From IMG/VR virus record IMGVR_UViG_3300027734_000236, positions 1 through 29,653 of that record: DNA of 29,653 nt, one strand, 5' to 3'. Below are positions 12,353-20,108 of the stretch, one piece after another (within the stretch, counting starts at the first letter, position 1; each line of letters begins with the position of its first letter). The position numbers were made by a program, and so were the translations under genes. The notes beneath the pieces were generated by a model. The model ran no database searches. It was not told the DNA's origin and worked only from the letters and a program-made list of their open reading frames with translations. The stretch comes from a virus.

Positions 12353-13719
12353 CACTTATTCCTTCGACTAGGTGCAGGGGCTACGGTCAAGAATACAGCA
12401 GATAGCGCAATCAACGCACGACGAGTTTTCACCGGCACCGTTGAGTTGAGTGGGACATAGGAGTCAGCGAAACCTTGAAAGATATTGAGTACAGATTCGA
12501 ACGCTTTACGCACAGACGAAGGTGCCGATTGCACAGCTTCAACCACAGCCTCAGCCTCAGCCGGACTCAACTCCGTTGGACTGATTTCTTCAAACAATGC
12601 CACAGCCTGCTCACTCGTCACGCTGGCAAGAACTGTTGGGCTGGATACGAGTGAGGCTGCTTGGCTGGTATCCAAATCCTTTTCCAACACCTGTGTAACT
12701 AATGCTTGCACCTCAGCCTTGTCAGCCGTTCCCAGCGCGTCTAGGACGGCTACTAGCTCTTGGTTGCTGAGTGCAGGTTTAGCCTCGTCTGGGGGGCTTA
12801 GGACGCTTGTGGTGGGGTTCTCTGGGATGGTTGTGGGGGTAGGCTGTTCCGATGTTGTGGTCACATTCTCGGTCGTTGTGGTCACTTCTGCAACTGTCGT
12901 GGTTGTGGTTGACTGAGGCTCCGGTATGGGTTCTGTTGTCGTTGTTGACGGTTCGGTTGTTGTGGTTGGCGGTATATAAAGCGTCACAGGCACAGTCGAG
13001 GTCGTGGTCGTCGTCGTTGAGGTTGTGGTAGTAGATGTCGTTGTCGTTGAAGTCGTTGTTGAGGAGCTGGTAGTTGATGCGATATTTTCTTGGACTGTTG
13101 TTGTTGTTTGTAGTTCTCCCATTGTGGTTGATGGGGAGAGAGTAGATGTGGTGGACTCTGGCATCGTGGTCGTTAGGGCTGCTGCTGATTGTTGTTGTGT
13201 TGTTGTCGTAACAGACTGAACCCACAACGACACATTCGTTATCGTCAGATTCCCTGGCTGACAACACGTATCAACCGAATACTGACGGAACGTAAACACA
13301 TCCCCTTCAACCACCGGCACCGATTTAGAACCAGCATCATTGTTCAACATCGTCAACTGGATGTAGTTCCCATTCACCGCATACTGAGGCGGGTCATACC
13401 AAGCACCATCATTAGTTTGATAAGCCCAATCAAAATCAACCGTGTTAACACCAGCAGGAATCGTGGCCTCAATCTTCACCCAATGAGACTGACCAGAACA
13501 CCCACCATTATCAGCACCATGCAACACCACCCCATTAGCAATAGTTTCAACAGACCCAGAAGCAGCACAAGACTGACTATAAACCCAACCACCAAAACCG
13601 TCAGCCTCAGCCGAAGGAACGAAACTGAATAGCGAAACTAAAAGTGCTGGGGCTGCAATCAGCCAACGACTATGAAGTAATGATTTCAGGCGCAACGAAG
13701 GAATCCGAAACCTCGTCAT
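12352..13719 (-). CDS. Secreted, Thr-stalked, C-terminally anchored surface protein
   Basis: About 455 residues from ATG 13719. TTG 13695 and ATG 13797 are alternatives and none has a strong SD. A signal peptide (LIAAPALLVSLFSFVPSAEA, cleavage near DG) leads to a beta-rich domain of roughly 130 residues with four Cys, a Thr/Ser/Pro stalk (about 171-305), an Ala/Glu-rich helical domain, and a C-terminal block SYVPLNSTVPVKTRRALIAL followed by a hydrophobic helix and RRNK. I recall helix plus YVPxxSTxxVxxRR endings from surface proteins of aquatic Actinobacteria, so the end looks host-derived. The layout is that of an exported cell-envelope protein, not a virion part. It is joined to the holin-like gene by TGATG, so timing is probably late. 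Role unknown; adhesion, receptor masking or exclusion are possible. Confidence 0.72.
   Translation of the reverse strand: MTRFRIPSLRLKSLLHSRWLIAAPALLVSLFSFVPSAEADGFGGWVYSQSCAASGSVETIANGVVLHGADNGGCSGQSHWVKIEATIPAGVNTVDFDWAYQTNDGAWYDPPQYAVNGNYIQLTMLNNDAGSKSVPVVEGDVFTFRQYSVDTCCQPGNLTITNVSLWVQSVTTTTQQQSAAALTTTMPESTTSTLSPSTTMGELQTTTTVQENIASTTSSSTTTSTTTTSTTTTSTTTTTTSTVPVTLYIPPTTTTEPSTTTTEPIPEPQSTTTTTVAEVTTTTENVTTTSEQPTPTTIPENPTTSVLSPPDEAKPALSNQELVAVLDALGTADKAEVQALVTQVLEKDLDTSQAASLVSSPTVLASVTSEQAVALFEEISPTELSPAEAEAVVEAVQSAPSSVRKAFESVLNIFQGFADSYVPLNSTVPVKTRRALIALSAVFLTVAPAPSRRNK
12805..13209 (-). repeat. Threonine-codon low-complexity tract
   Basis: About 400 bases of ACN-rich near-repeats encode long runs of Thr with Ser, Pro, Glu and Gln in the surface protein. 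The plus strand shows strings of GTTGTTGTCGTN. Such tracts vary in length by slippage or recombination and usually form extended, often glycosylated, stalks. Confidence 0.8.
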
Positions 13720-13921
13720 AAATATAACCAATACCGGCATAAATTTCGCGGAAGTTTCCGTTGTACGAAGTTTGCAACCATTGGCCTTCAATGCCAAGCG
13801 ATGCTATAAAGGCTTGTCCTACTGGTTCGCTTTCTGGGAATGGCAGATTATCTATGTCATCGTTAGATACAACAATTACTTGTTGGACTTTGTTGTTTTT
13901 GATTTGTGCAAAGTGTGCCAT
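13670..13921 (-). CDS. Small conserved protein of aquatic phages (MAHFAQI family)
   Basis: An 83-residue protein from ATG 13921 (GGAAGG seven bases upstream), beginning MAHFAQIKNNKVQQVIVVSN. The pattern of DNLPFPESEP, GQWLQTSYNGNFREIYAGIG and YIYDEVSDSFVAP is one I recall as recurrent in marine and freshwater phages near tail fibre genes, with no proven function. It is separated by two bases from the fibre stop and its 3' end overlaps the surface-protein start by about 50 bases. A virion accessory or tail-tip role is plausible from position. Confidence 0.78.
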   Translation of the reverse strand: MAHFAQIKNNKVQQVIVVSNDDIDNLPFPESEPVGQAFIASLGIEGQWLQTSYNGNFREIYAGIGYIYDEVSDSFVAPEIITS

Positions 13922-13923
13922 GT

Positions 13924-15129
13924 TTAGGCCTTCCATCTAATATAAGCGACGCCTGATCCACCAGCACCAGCGTTGTTTGCACCTTGCGCACCGCCACCGC
14001 CTGAGCCTGTGTTCGCTGCAGCTGCGGTTCCAGTTGTTGTTCCACCAGCACCGCCGACAGATGATCCGCCTGCACCGCCTGACGCGCTACCTGCGCCGCC
14101 ACCACCGCCACCCTTAAACAGCGATGAACCGCCGATAAATGTGTTGACCTGCAACCCTGCTCCACCTGCACCACCGTTTGACGATGTGGCGTTAGATCCG
14201 ACAACTGTTGTGCCACCGCCACCGCCACCAGCAGTTGTTGCTGTTGTTCCGCTGAACCCTGTCCCACCATTAAAGCCGAACAATGTTGAAATCGTTGTAA
14301 ACAAACCGACGCCAGCTGTGGAAACAAGGCCACCGCCACCGCCACATGTTCCTGGATACGCAATCAATGTTGTGTTGACGTCACCAGTACTTGCTCCACC
14401 CATGCCACCAGGAATAATGGTTTGAGGTTCTGCAGCTGTGGTTGCCATTGCCGAGGCCGATCCTTTGCCACCTGCAACACCATTTGTTGTTGAACCTGCA
14501 CCACCAGCGCCAATTGTGATTGTTGTATTAGCAGTCAAATATGTTTCTACAAATTGCCAACCGCCAGCGCCACCGCCGCCACCGCCATAACCTGTTGCGT
14601 CGCCTCGACCTCCGCCACCGCCACCAGCCCAAAGATATATTTCAAACAATCCTGCTTTGGTAACTGTCAATGTTCCTGTTGCGTTAAATTGCAAATACTG
14701 GTAATTCGTTCCGCTAATAGTTACAGAGGTTGGTGCACCAATTCCGCCTGTAGCGGTTCCGTAACTTACACCACCTGAGGGAAAAAATATGGAGGCTGAG
14801 GCCGACGTGAAATAAAGTGTGCCGCCTCCCCACTGCCCCAAAGCAAGACTTCCTGAAGTAGTAACTGTGCAAGTACCAGCAGTAACTGTGCAAGTTCCTG
14901 TACCAATATTGATGATTTGTAAAGTATCGCCAGCCGTAAATAGTGATGTGTTCACAGTGATTGTTGTGTTTGATGCAGAGTTCATCACAACTCTGGTTCC
15001 CTTATCGGCAGCCACCAAAACATATGAAGCAGTCTGTGTAGAAACAGTCCAGTTGTAATCGTTGGCCTGCAATGAGGTCATTTGAGCTGCGGTGAGCGTC
15101 TGACCAGTAGTGAATGTCTGAATCGCCAT
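13924..15129 (-). CDS. Glycine-rich tail fibre / receptor-binding protein
   Basis: A 401-residue protein. Residues 1-165 are Thr/Ser-rich beta sequence starting MAIQTFTTGQTLTAAQMTSL, a fold seen at virion-attached ends of small fibres. From LFEIYLWAGGGGGGRG on, the protein is dominated by Gly runs with Ala, Ser, Thr and Asn, and it closes with GGSGVAYIRWKA. Gly-rich sandwich domains of this kind form receptor-binding tips in other phages. ATG 15129 has GAGGACT just upstream. The Gly codon runs make the locus repetitive, and such adhesins tend to diversify between related phages. Confidence 0.85.
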   Translation of the reverse strand: MAIQTFTTGQTLTAAQMTSLQANDYNWTVSTQTASYVLVAADKGTRVVMNSASNTTITVNTSLFTAGDTLQIINIGTGTCTVTAGTCTVTTSGSLALGQWGGGTLYFTSASASIFFPSGGVSYGTATGGIGAPTSVTISGTNYQYLQFNATGTLTVTKAGLFEIYLWAGGGGGGRGDATGYGGGGGGAGGWQFVETYLTANTTITIGAGGAGSTTNGVAGGKGSASAMATTAAEPQTIIPGGMGGASTGDVNTTLIAYPGTCGGGGGLVSTAGVGLFTTISTLFGFNGGTGFSGTTATTAGGGGGGTTVVGSNATSSNGGAGGAGLQVNTFIGGSSLFKGGGGGGAGSASGGAGGSSVGGAGGTTTGTAAAANTGSGGGGAQGANNAGAGGSGVAYIRWKA

Positions 15130-15140
15130 AGTCCTCTACT

Positions 15141-15740
15141 CTAGCCTAAAGCTTTCGCTTGGTCATCTAACGCATCAGTACCCAAAATAAAATAGGTATA
15201 GATACGCGCTGGGTTCGTGTACAGGGTGACGATGTGACGGTCTGGGCTGATGTCATGGCTGATCCCTTCCAAAGCCATCAACTGTGTCACCGTCGACGGG
15301 GTGGACTTAGGGAACGTTTTTGTTACCGAAATCTGCGACCCAATATCAAGGTTCGTGATCGTGGTTCGTTGCGCGTCAGTCAACCCGTTCATAATGATTC
15401 GGATATTGCCGAACCAAAATTTTGGTACAGGTTGAATAATAAACGATGATAAATCTCTAGCATCATCCAATGTTTCAAGAATCGTTACAACGACTGTTGT
15501 GGATTGGGTTCCAAATTGAGATATAGATTCGGCTGCGATTGATTGTGCAGCTTGGATTGTGGTGTTGAGATTGCCTGCTGTTGGTGCTGGTGGGGCGATG
15601 GCAACTATGGCTTTATTGATAACTGATGAGTTTGTTGTGGTGATGTCGTTGGAGCGTTGGTAAGACGGTGCTGCAACCGAGTCAGCGAGTTGTCCTATAC
15701 CAATAAAATCTAAGAATTTATCAAAATAGATACCAGGCAT
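15141..15740 (-). CDS. Minor tail protein (C-terminal half type)
   Basis: A 199-residue protein starting one base after the previous stop. The last 80 residues (IQPVPKFWFGNIRIIMNG, LTDAQRTTITNLDIGSQISV, EGISHDISPDRHIVTLYTNP and FILG) match, from memory, the C-terminal beta domain of larger actinophage minor tail proteins. The N-terminal 60 residues are not recognised. Together with the next gene upstream it probably makes the tail-tip complex. It may be one half of a protein that is a single chain in relatives. Confidence 0.7.
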   Translation of the reverse strand: MPGIYFDKFLDFIGIGQLADSVAAPSYQRSNDITTTNSSVINKAIVAIAPPAPTAGNLNTTIQAAQSIAAESISQFGTQSTTVVVTILETLDDARDLSSFIIQPVPKFWFGNIRIIMNGLTDAQRTTITNLDIGSQISVTKTFPKSTPSTVTQLMALEGISHDISPDRHIVTLYTNPARIYTYFILGTDALDDQAKALG

Positions 15741-15741
15741 A

Positions 15742-16542
15742 TCAGCTGTTCACAATTTCAAATTCGGTAAATGGGATAGCAGTTCCGCCAGTATCAGCAA
15801 GTGTTGCTTCAATTGCTTGATAGTCACCGGTTAGACGGCGATCAAATGCGAATGCACCGTTTGCTTTAATAAATATGCGTCCCATTTCTGCAACATTTAT
15901 TCGTTGTAGATATTCAAGTACTGTAGCTGATTGGTCAATCGGTGCGGTTCCAAGTTTCGCAATACCAGTATCAATATCTCGATCGCCTGCTTGAGCAAAT
16001 AAACCAGCATTATTCAAAACTGTTCCGATTCGAGCACCAGAGTATTGAACTGCAGGCGTGAAGTTTGTGACAACAATGTTATTCATTGTGAATAGTTTGT
16101 CTGAGCAAGTAACTGTTACTACTGATCGGTTTGGCTTTTCAATGGCCTGATTATATTGAGAAATAATACCTACGAAAAGATATGTTCCATTACGACTAAC
16201 ACGCACGTTTGAATTCAATTCAAATCCAAGTCGTCCTTGCGTTGAATTGTAATACGGTGATGCAGTATTCACTAAAGAAAAATACCAGTCACGATCTTCT
16301 AAAACAATTGTTGCATTACTAGCCTGACCACTAATTTCACGATATTTATTTTGACGACCACGATCAATAGAAACAGATTTCACGTACGATGTCACATCAA
16401 CAAATAAAGGTGATCCACCAAGCACATACAGCGTTGAACCTAATACGCCAGCAGCTGCATCATCTAAACGAAATGCGTTTGTCGTCGCACCATAGTCCAT
16501 CTCAACCATGTACGTTCCGCAGTTAGGGACAACAACAGCCAC
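15742..16542 (-). CDS. Minor tail protein (distal tail / baseplate-like)
   Basis: A 266-residue beta-rich protein beginning MAVVVPNCGTYMVEMDYGAT, with VDVTSYVKSVSIDRGRQNKY, a motif seen at the N-terminus of tail-tip proteins encoded just after the tape measure. Its middle (VTVTCSDKLFTMNN, then QRINVAEMGRIFIKANGAFA) is compatible with distal-tail or hub proteins that bind the tail tube. It starts two bases after the tape measure stop and ends one base before the next gene. Confidence 0.8.
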   Translation of the reverse strand: MAVVVPNCGTYMVEMDYGATTNAFRLDDAAAGVLGSTLYVLGGSPLFVDVTSYVKSVSIDRGRQNKYREISGQASNATIVLEDRDWYFSLVNTASPYYNSTQGRLGFELNSNVRVSRNGTYLFVGIISQYNQAIEKPNRSVVTVTCSDKLFTMNNIVVTNFTPAVQYSGARIGTVLNNAGLFAQAGDRDIDTGIAKLGTAPIDQSATVLEYLQRINVAEMGRIFIKANGAFAFDRRLTGDYQAIEATLADTGGTAIPFTEFEIVNS

Positions 16543-16544
16543 AA

Positions 16545-18692
16545 CTATTTTGTCCTAACTGGAATCGTTCCAACCGTAGCGTTGTATTGCTTCAAATAAT
16601 CCACAATCAACGCTGGTACACCAGCATCGGCTATCGCAGCGTTAATGATGATTGTTGGTGCTGACTGTGAAGAAACCTTATTTGCACCGGCACCAAGGTT
16701 GTATCGAGGGTCGTTAGGTTGAATGAACTCTGGCATACCAGCAGAAGCAGATGTCCCAGAATAAGCAGAACGCGCACCATAAAAGGCTTCTTGTGCAGTC
16801 TTCAAATTCTGTAAAGCCTCAGCCTCATTCTCCAACGCTGTAGTCACAGCATCAATCGCCTCAGCCTGACGCTCCTTAGCCGTTGTCAACGCATCCTGAT
16901 ACTCCGTATAGATCGCTGAACCAATAGTCGCACCATAAATCGTGTCATTCAAAATCTGTTGCTGATCGTTCAAATCCTTGGTTGAAGAAGTCTGTGCATC
17001 GGTAGCATCAACTACCGACAACTTTGCCTCAGCCAAATTCAACTCTGCTCGACGAACATCCATAGGTGACGACTCAGGGTCTTTACGAACCGTCATCAAA
17101 TTCATCTCAGCATCAGCAACAGAATAGATCGCTTCTTCAACTGCATACGTTGCCCGTTCCTGGTCACGCTTAGCTTTATCTAAAGCCTTCTGAGCTGCAA
17201 TAGCCTCTGGTGAACCAGCACCATAACCCTGCGAAATCTTGTCAAACTTCGCTTGAGCCTCAGCCAACGCAGCATCAGCCTCATTCCTAGACTTCTTTGC
17301 AGACGTTGATGATTTAGTTGCAGAGTCAAGCGACTTCTGTGCAGAAGTAGCAGACTTCAATGAATCACTATATTCCTTCATATTGTCGGTTGCTTTTTTA
17401 ATTGCATCATCAGCTTTTTTGACACCTCCACCAAGATTGATGGCTTTTGGAATTAACCCTGTTGCTGCCAAAGAAGCTGAACGAGTTGACTGGCTCATAC
17501 GGTCAAGAGAGTCAGAAATGTCTTTTGGTGGTTTACCAAAATTGGCCAATTCGACTGAAGCCAAATAAACTTGCCGTCTAAATCCATCAAACATTGCTCC
17601 AGCATTAGCCAAAGCATCCTCAGTAGCGAACTGGATTTCCTTCATTGCAACGGCAACAGCTAAAGATTTTGCAGCACCAACTAGGTTCCCCTTCAAACCA
17701 TAAGCAAGAGCAGCACCGTCAGCAATAATACGAACAGTTTTAGCAATCTCATGTGTAAATGAAACAAGCGACAAATATGCGGATTCAATAACATTGATTG
17801 CTGTTATTCCAAATTCCCCCATTTGTGCTGTTGCCATAGCTAACGCGCCAGAGATGCCTTTTTCTTTTACATTCTCAGCAAATATTTTGATTGCTGGAAC
17901 CACAGTTTGATTCATTGTTGAAACAAAGTTTTTGAAGTATGGAAGAAGAACTAAACCTATTTCAGTTGCAGCGTCACTCAACGATGCTTTGAGAATACGC
18001 ATCTGGTTGGCGAAACCACCAGAGGTTCTTTCAAAGTCGCCTTGAGCTAACGCAGTATCTTTAAGGATAAGGGCATACGATGCTTGCGTTTTGGCAGTAA
18101 TGTCCAATGCGCCTTTGCCGTCGTATAGGCCAAGGTTCATCGCTTCCTGCTTGAGTCGAACATCGTTGATGGCGACACCAAACCGCTTCAAAGGTTCAGC
18201 TTCTCCAGATAAGCCGGAGCGTAATGCTTGGATTGCTTCTTCAATATTTGTGTTATTGAATGAAGCCAAGTCTGCAGCCAAACCAAGCAATGTTGTGCTC
18301 ATCTCAGCAGCTTGACCTTTGCCAATACCAAAAGCTTGAATTAAGTTACCAAAAGTTCCAGCAGCTTCTAAAGCGGATTGTTTGGTGATACCAAATGAAA
18401 CAGCAGATTGCTTAGCGAAATCGTTGACAACCTTTGCCGAAGCACCAAAAACTGTATTTACTTTAGATTGGGATTCTTCCAAATTGGAAGCCATATCAAC
18501 AAGTTTGATTGAACTAGCAGCAATAGCACCGAACGCTGCGGTACCGGCTACAGCAAGGGTGCGGAAGGATGGGACAAGGGTTTTAAGTTTTCCACCTATG
18601 CCGTTTACATCATCGCTGACTTTCTTGATTCCTTTGTTGAATCCAAGTGTGTCAGAAATGAATTTAACAACGAACGTGCGCTCACCAGCCAT
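16545..18692 (-). CDS. Tape measure protein
   Basis: A 715-residue protein, the longest in the window, placed right after the tail chaperone region and before the tail-tip genes. The N-terminus is RTFVVKFISDTLGFNKGIKK, followed by hydrophobic segments (TLAVAGTAAFGAIAASSIKL). A conserved-looking module (SAVSFGITKQSALEAAGTFG, then LADLASFNNTNIEEAIQALR) is typical of the TP901-type tape measure core. Residues about 420-640 are a long Ala/Glu/Lys coiled coil. At about 0.15 nm per residue it predicts a tail of roughly 100 nm. No lysozyme or peptidase domain is seen. Confidence 0.92.
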   Translation of the reverse strand: MAGERTFVVKFISDTLGFNKGIKKVSDDVNGIGGKLKTLVPSFRTLAVAGTAAFGAIAASSIKLVDMASNLEESQSKVNTVFGASAKVVNDFAKQSAVSFGITKQSALEAAGTFGNLIQAFGIGKGQAAEMSTTLLGLAADLASFNNTNIEEAIQALRSGLSGEAEPLKRFGVAINDVRLKQEAMNLGLYDGKGALDITAKTQASYALILKDTALAQGDFERTSGGFANQMRILKASLSDAATEIGLVLLPYFKNFVSTMNQTVVPAIKIFAENVKEKGISGALAMATAQMGEFGITAINVIESAYLSLVSFTHEIAKTVRIIADGAALAYGLKGNLVGAAKSLAVAVAMKEIQFATEDALANAGAMFDGFRRQVYLASVELANFGKPPKDISDSLDRMSQSTRSASLAATGLIPKAINLGGGVKKADDAIKKATDNMKEYSDSLKSATSAQKSLDSATKSSTSAKKSRNEADAALAEAQAKFDKISQGYGAGSPEAIAAQKALDKAKRDQERATYAVEEAIYSVADAEMNLMTVRKDPESSPMDVRRAELNLAEAKLSVVDATDAQTSSTKDLNDQQQILNDTIYGATIGSAIYTEYQDALTTAKERQAEAIDAVTTALENEAEALQNLKTAQEAFYGARSAYSGTSASAGMPEFIQPNDPRYNLGAGANKVSSQSAPTIIINAAIADAGVPALIVDYLKQYNATVGTIPVRTK

Positions 18693-18701
18693 GCGCCGAT
18701 T

Positions 18702-19412
18702 CTACTCAATAACCGACAACCCATTTCGCAAAGCCCTGAACTCTTTCAACATTGCTGAATATAAGTCTTTCCCTGATAGACCATCCCAGCGAGAAATATC
18801 TACAGGAGCATTCCACCAAGCCTCACTCAATATCTCTGCACCAGCACGATGCTGACGTGGCTGACGTGCTTGCTTTGCGCGTGGTGCTACAGGATTAGAA
18901 GCAACCTGGACATCGAGTGTGAATGATGAATCCAACAACTCACCGTGACCTTCATGGAACTCAAACGGCTGATCTGGTGCGTGTTGAGGGAGATAGAAAA
19001 TTCGTGCAGGGTCTTTAGTCTGAGGGTCACCAACCAAACCGATACGCTCATGCAACTCAGCCCACACCACCCGCCACAACGACGCAGGCACCTTCTCCGC
19101 TAACGGCAAGACCAGGTGATAGTGAGGATCATCCAAGCGATGCGAATACGTCGAATAAGCGAACCATTCCAAACCCTCTAGTTGAGCATTGTCAAAGGCT
19201 TCGCTGTCCATGTCCACAACTAACGCCTCAACAAAGCGAACATTACGGTTGCCTCTAGTCGTTCCAGCGTCATACTCAACAGGCGACCACAACGACCCAG
19301 AAGCCTTCTCAGCGTTCTCCTCATGGAATGACAACAACTCCTTGAGTTGCAGCCACGACGAAGCCAAAGGCTTCGGATAAATAGACTTCACATCCTTAAA
19401 TAGAACAGCCAT
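18702..19412 (-). CDS. Stand-alone AEP/PrimPol-like primase domain protein
   Basis: A 236-residue protein with an archaeo-eukaryotic primase-like core: VEALVVDMD (D67, D69), FAYSTYSHR with DPHYHLVLPL (residues about 84-104, H99), and KDPARIFYLP (133-142), in the usual order. There is no helicase domain. It lies between the HK97-gp10-like and tape measure genes, in the middle of the tail operon, which is unexpected for a replication protein. It has a strong SD (AGGAGGAGGGG) and a possible promoter of its own. It differs in sequence from the PrimPol-helicase at the left end. Primase, plasmid-type Rep or a repurposed domain are all possible. Confidence 0.72.
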   Translation of the reverse strand: MAVLFKDVKSIYPKPLASSWLQLKELLSFHEENAEKASGSLWSPVEYDAGTTRGNRNVRFVEALVVDMDSEAFDNAQLEGLEWFAYSTYSHRLDDPHYHLVLPLAEKVPASLWRVVWAELHERIGLVGDPQTKDPARIFYLPQHAPDQPFEFHEGHGELLDSSFTLDVQVASNPVAPRAKQARQPRQHRAGAEILSEAWWNAPVDISRWDGLSGKDLYSAMLKEFRALRNGLSVIE

Positions 19413-19428
19413 AACCCCTCCTCCTAGA

Positions 19429-19456
19429 AGGGTACAGGAACCTCAGCCAAAGTCAA
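19429..19456 (-). promoter_or_regulatory. Candidate sigma-70-type promoter before the AEP gene
   Basis: On the minus strand TTGACT (19456-19451) and TACCCT (19434-19429) are 16 bases apart, matching TTGACA and the actinobacterial TANNNT. A start near 19422 would give a very short leader carrying the SD. It lies in a 60-base gap within an otherwise tightly packed tail operon. The match is modest and the leader unusually short. Confidence 0.35.
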
Positions 19457-19472
19457 GCATTATCTTTTAAGG

Positions 19473-20099
19473 CTAATCTTTGACGAAAACCAAGCCCTTG
19501 TCAGTCATGTTGTAAACACCGCCAGCCTCAGTACGGGCTTTAGTAGCAGCAGCTTTGTCATCAGACAATTTGGCTAAAACTCGGTCAATGGCATTGAGAT
19601 ATTCGTTAGCAATATTTTGTTTTTCTTTACGGACAGTAGGCCAAAAGAAATAACCGGAACGACCACGATGCCTTAAAAATTGTTTGGTTGTTGGTCTAGA
19701 TCCACCACCAAATTCGGCACCAAAAAATACATCACCTCTGGTGACTTTACGCTTGACTCTTCGCTTTGTTTTGATGTTGTATGAAGAAGAGAATTTGCTT
19801 GATTTTGATTGGAATGGAGAGTTTTCTTTAAGCTTGATAGTCGGGATGCGATCTCGGCTTGCGCTCATGCCCTTCATAACTTCAACAGCCTGACGGCTAC
19901 GAGTCACAGTCCCAGCTTCTGCTTTAGCTTTATCCAACAAATTCTGTGCCACTTGTTCAGCAGCCTTACGCATTTCATTATTGAAATCAGGATAAGCCTT
20001 TGAAGCATCACGCAAAAATTCTGCAATACCAATGATTTGTACAGAATCGTTTCCAGCAGTAATGCTGACCTGTCCTGCTCTACCAAATGCTTGCGCCAT
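19473..20099 (-). CDS. HK97-gp10-like tail completion / neck protein
   Basis: A 208-residue basic protein with the HK97-gp10-like pattern: an N-terminal strand region (VQIIGIAEFLRDASKAYPDF), AAEQVAQNLLDKAKA, and the family segment FGAEFGGGSRPTTKQFLRHR followed by GYFFWPTVR. These proteins act at the head-tail joint or in tail completion. They normally sit between the connector and the tail terminator. Here the gene lies after the tail chaperone, a displaced position. The SD is weak, so translation may depend on the chaperone gene that ends ten bases upstream. Confidence 0.78.
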   Translation of the reverse strand: MAQAFGRAGQVSITAGNDSVQIIGIAEFLRDASKAYPDFNNEMRKAAEQVAQNLLDKAKAEAGTVTRSRQAVEVMKGMSASRDRIPTIKLKENSPFQSKSSKFSSSYNIKTKRRVKRKVTRGDVFFGAEFGGGSRPTTKQFLRHRGRSGYFFWPTVRKEKQNIANEYLNAIDRVLAKLSDDKAAATKARTEAGGVYNMTDKGLVFVKD

Positions 20100-20108
20100 A
20101 CTGCAAGA

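Noticed and set aside
12485-13632. Long plus-strand frames opposite the surface protein (Val- and Thr-rich products)
   Set aside because: They are antisense shadows of the Thr-codon tract, have no SD or recognisable domain, and run against all other genes.
13973-14425. Plus-strand Pro-rich frame opposite the fibre
   Set aside because: Poly-Pro is the antisense reading of Gly codons; no initiation signal.
18702-19412. Minor tail or neck protein based on position
   Set aside because: The ordered DxD, HYHLVLPL and DPARIFYLP motifs match AEP primases better than any tail family I know.
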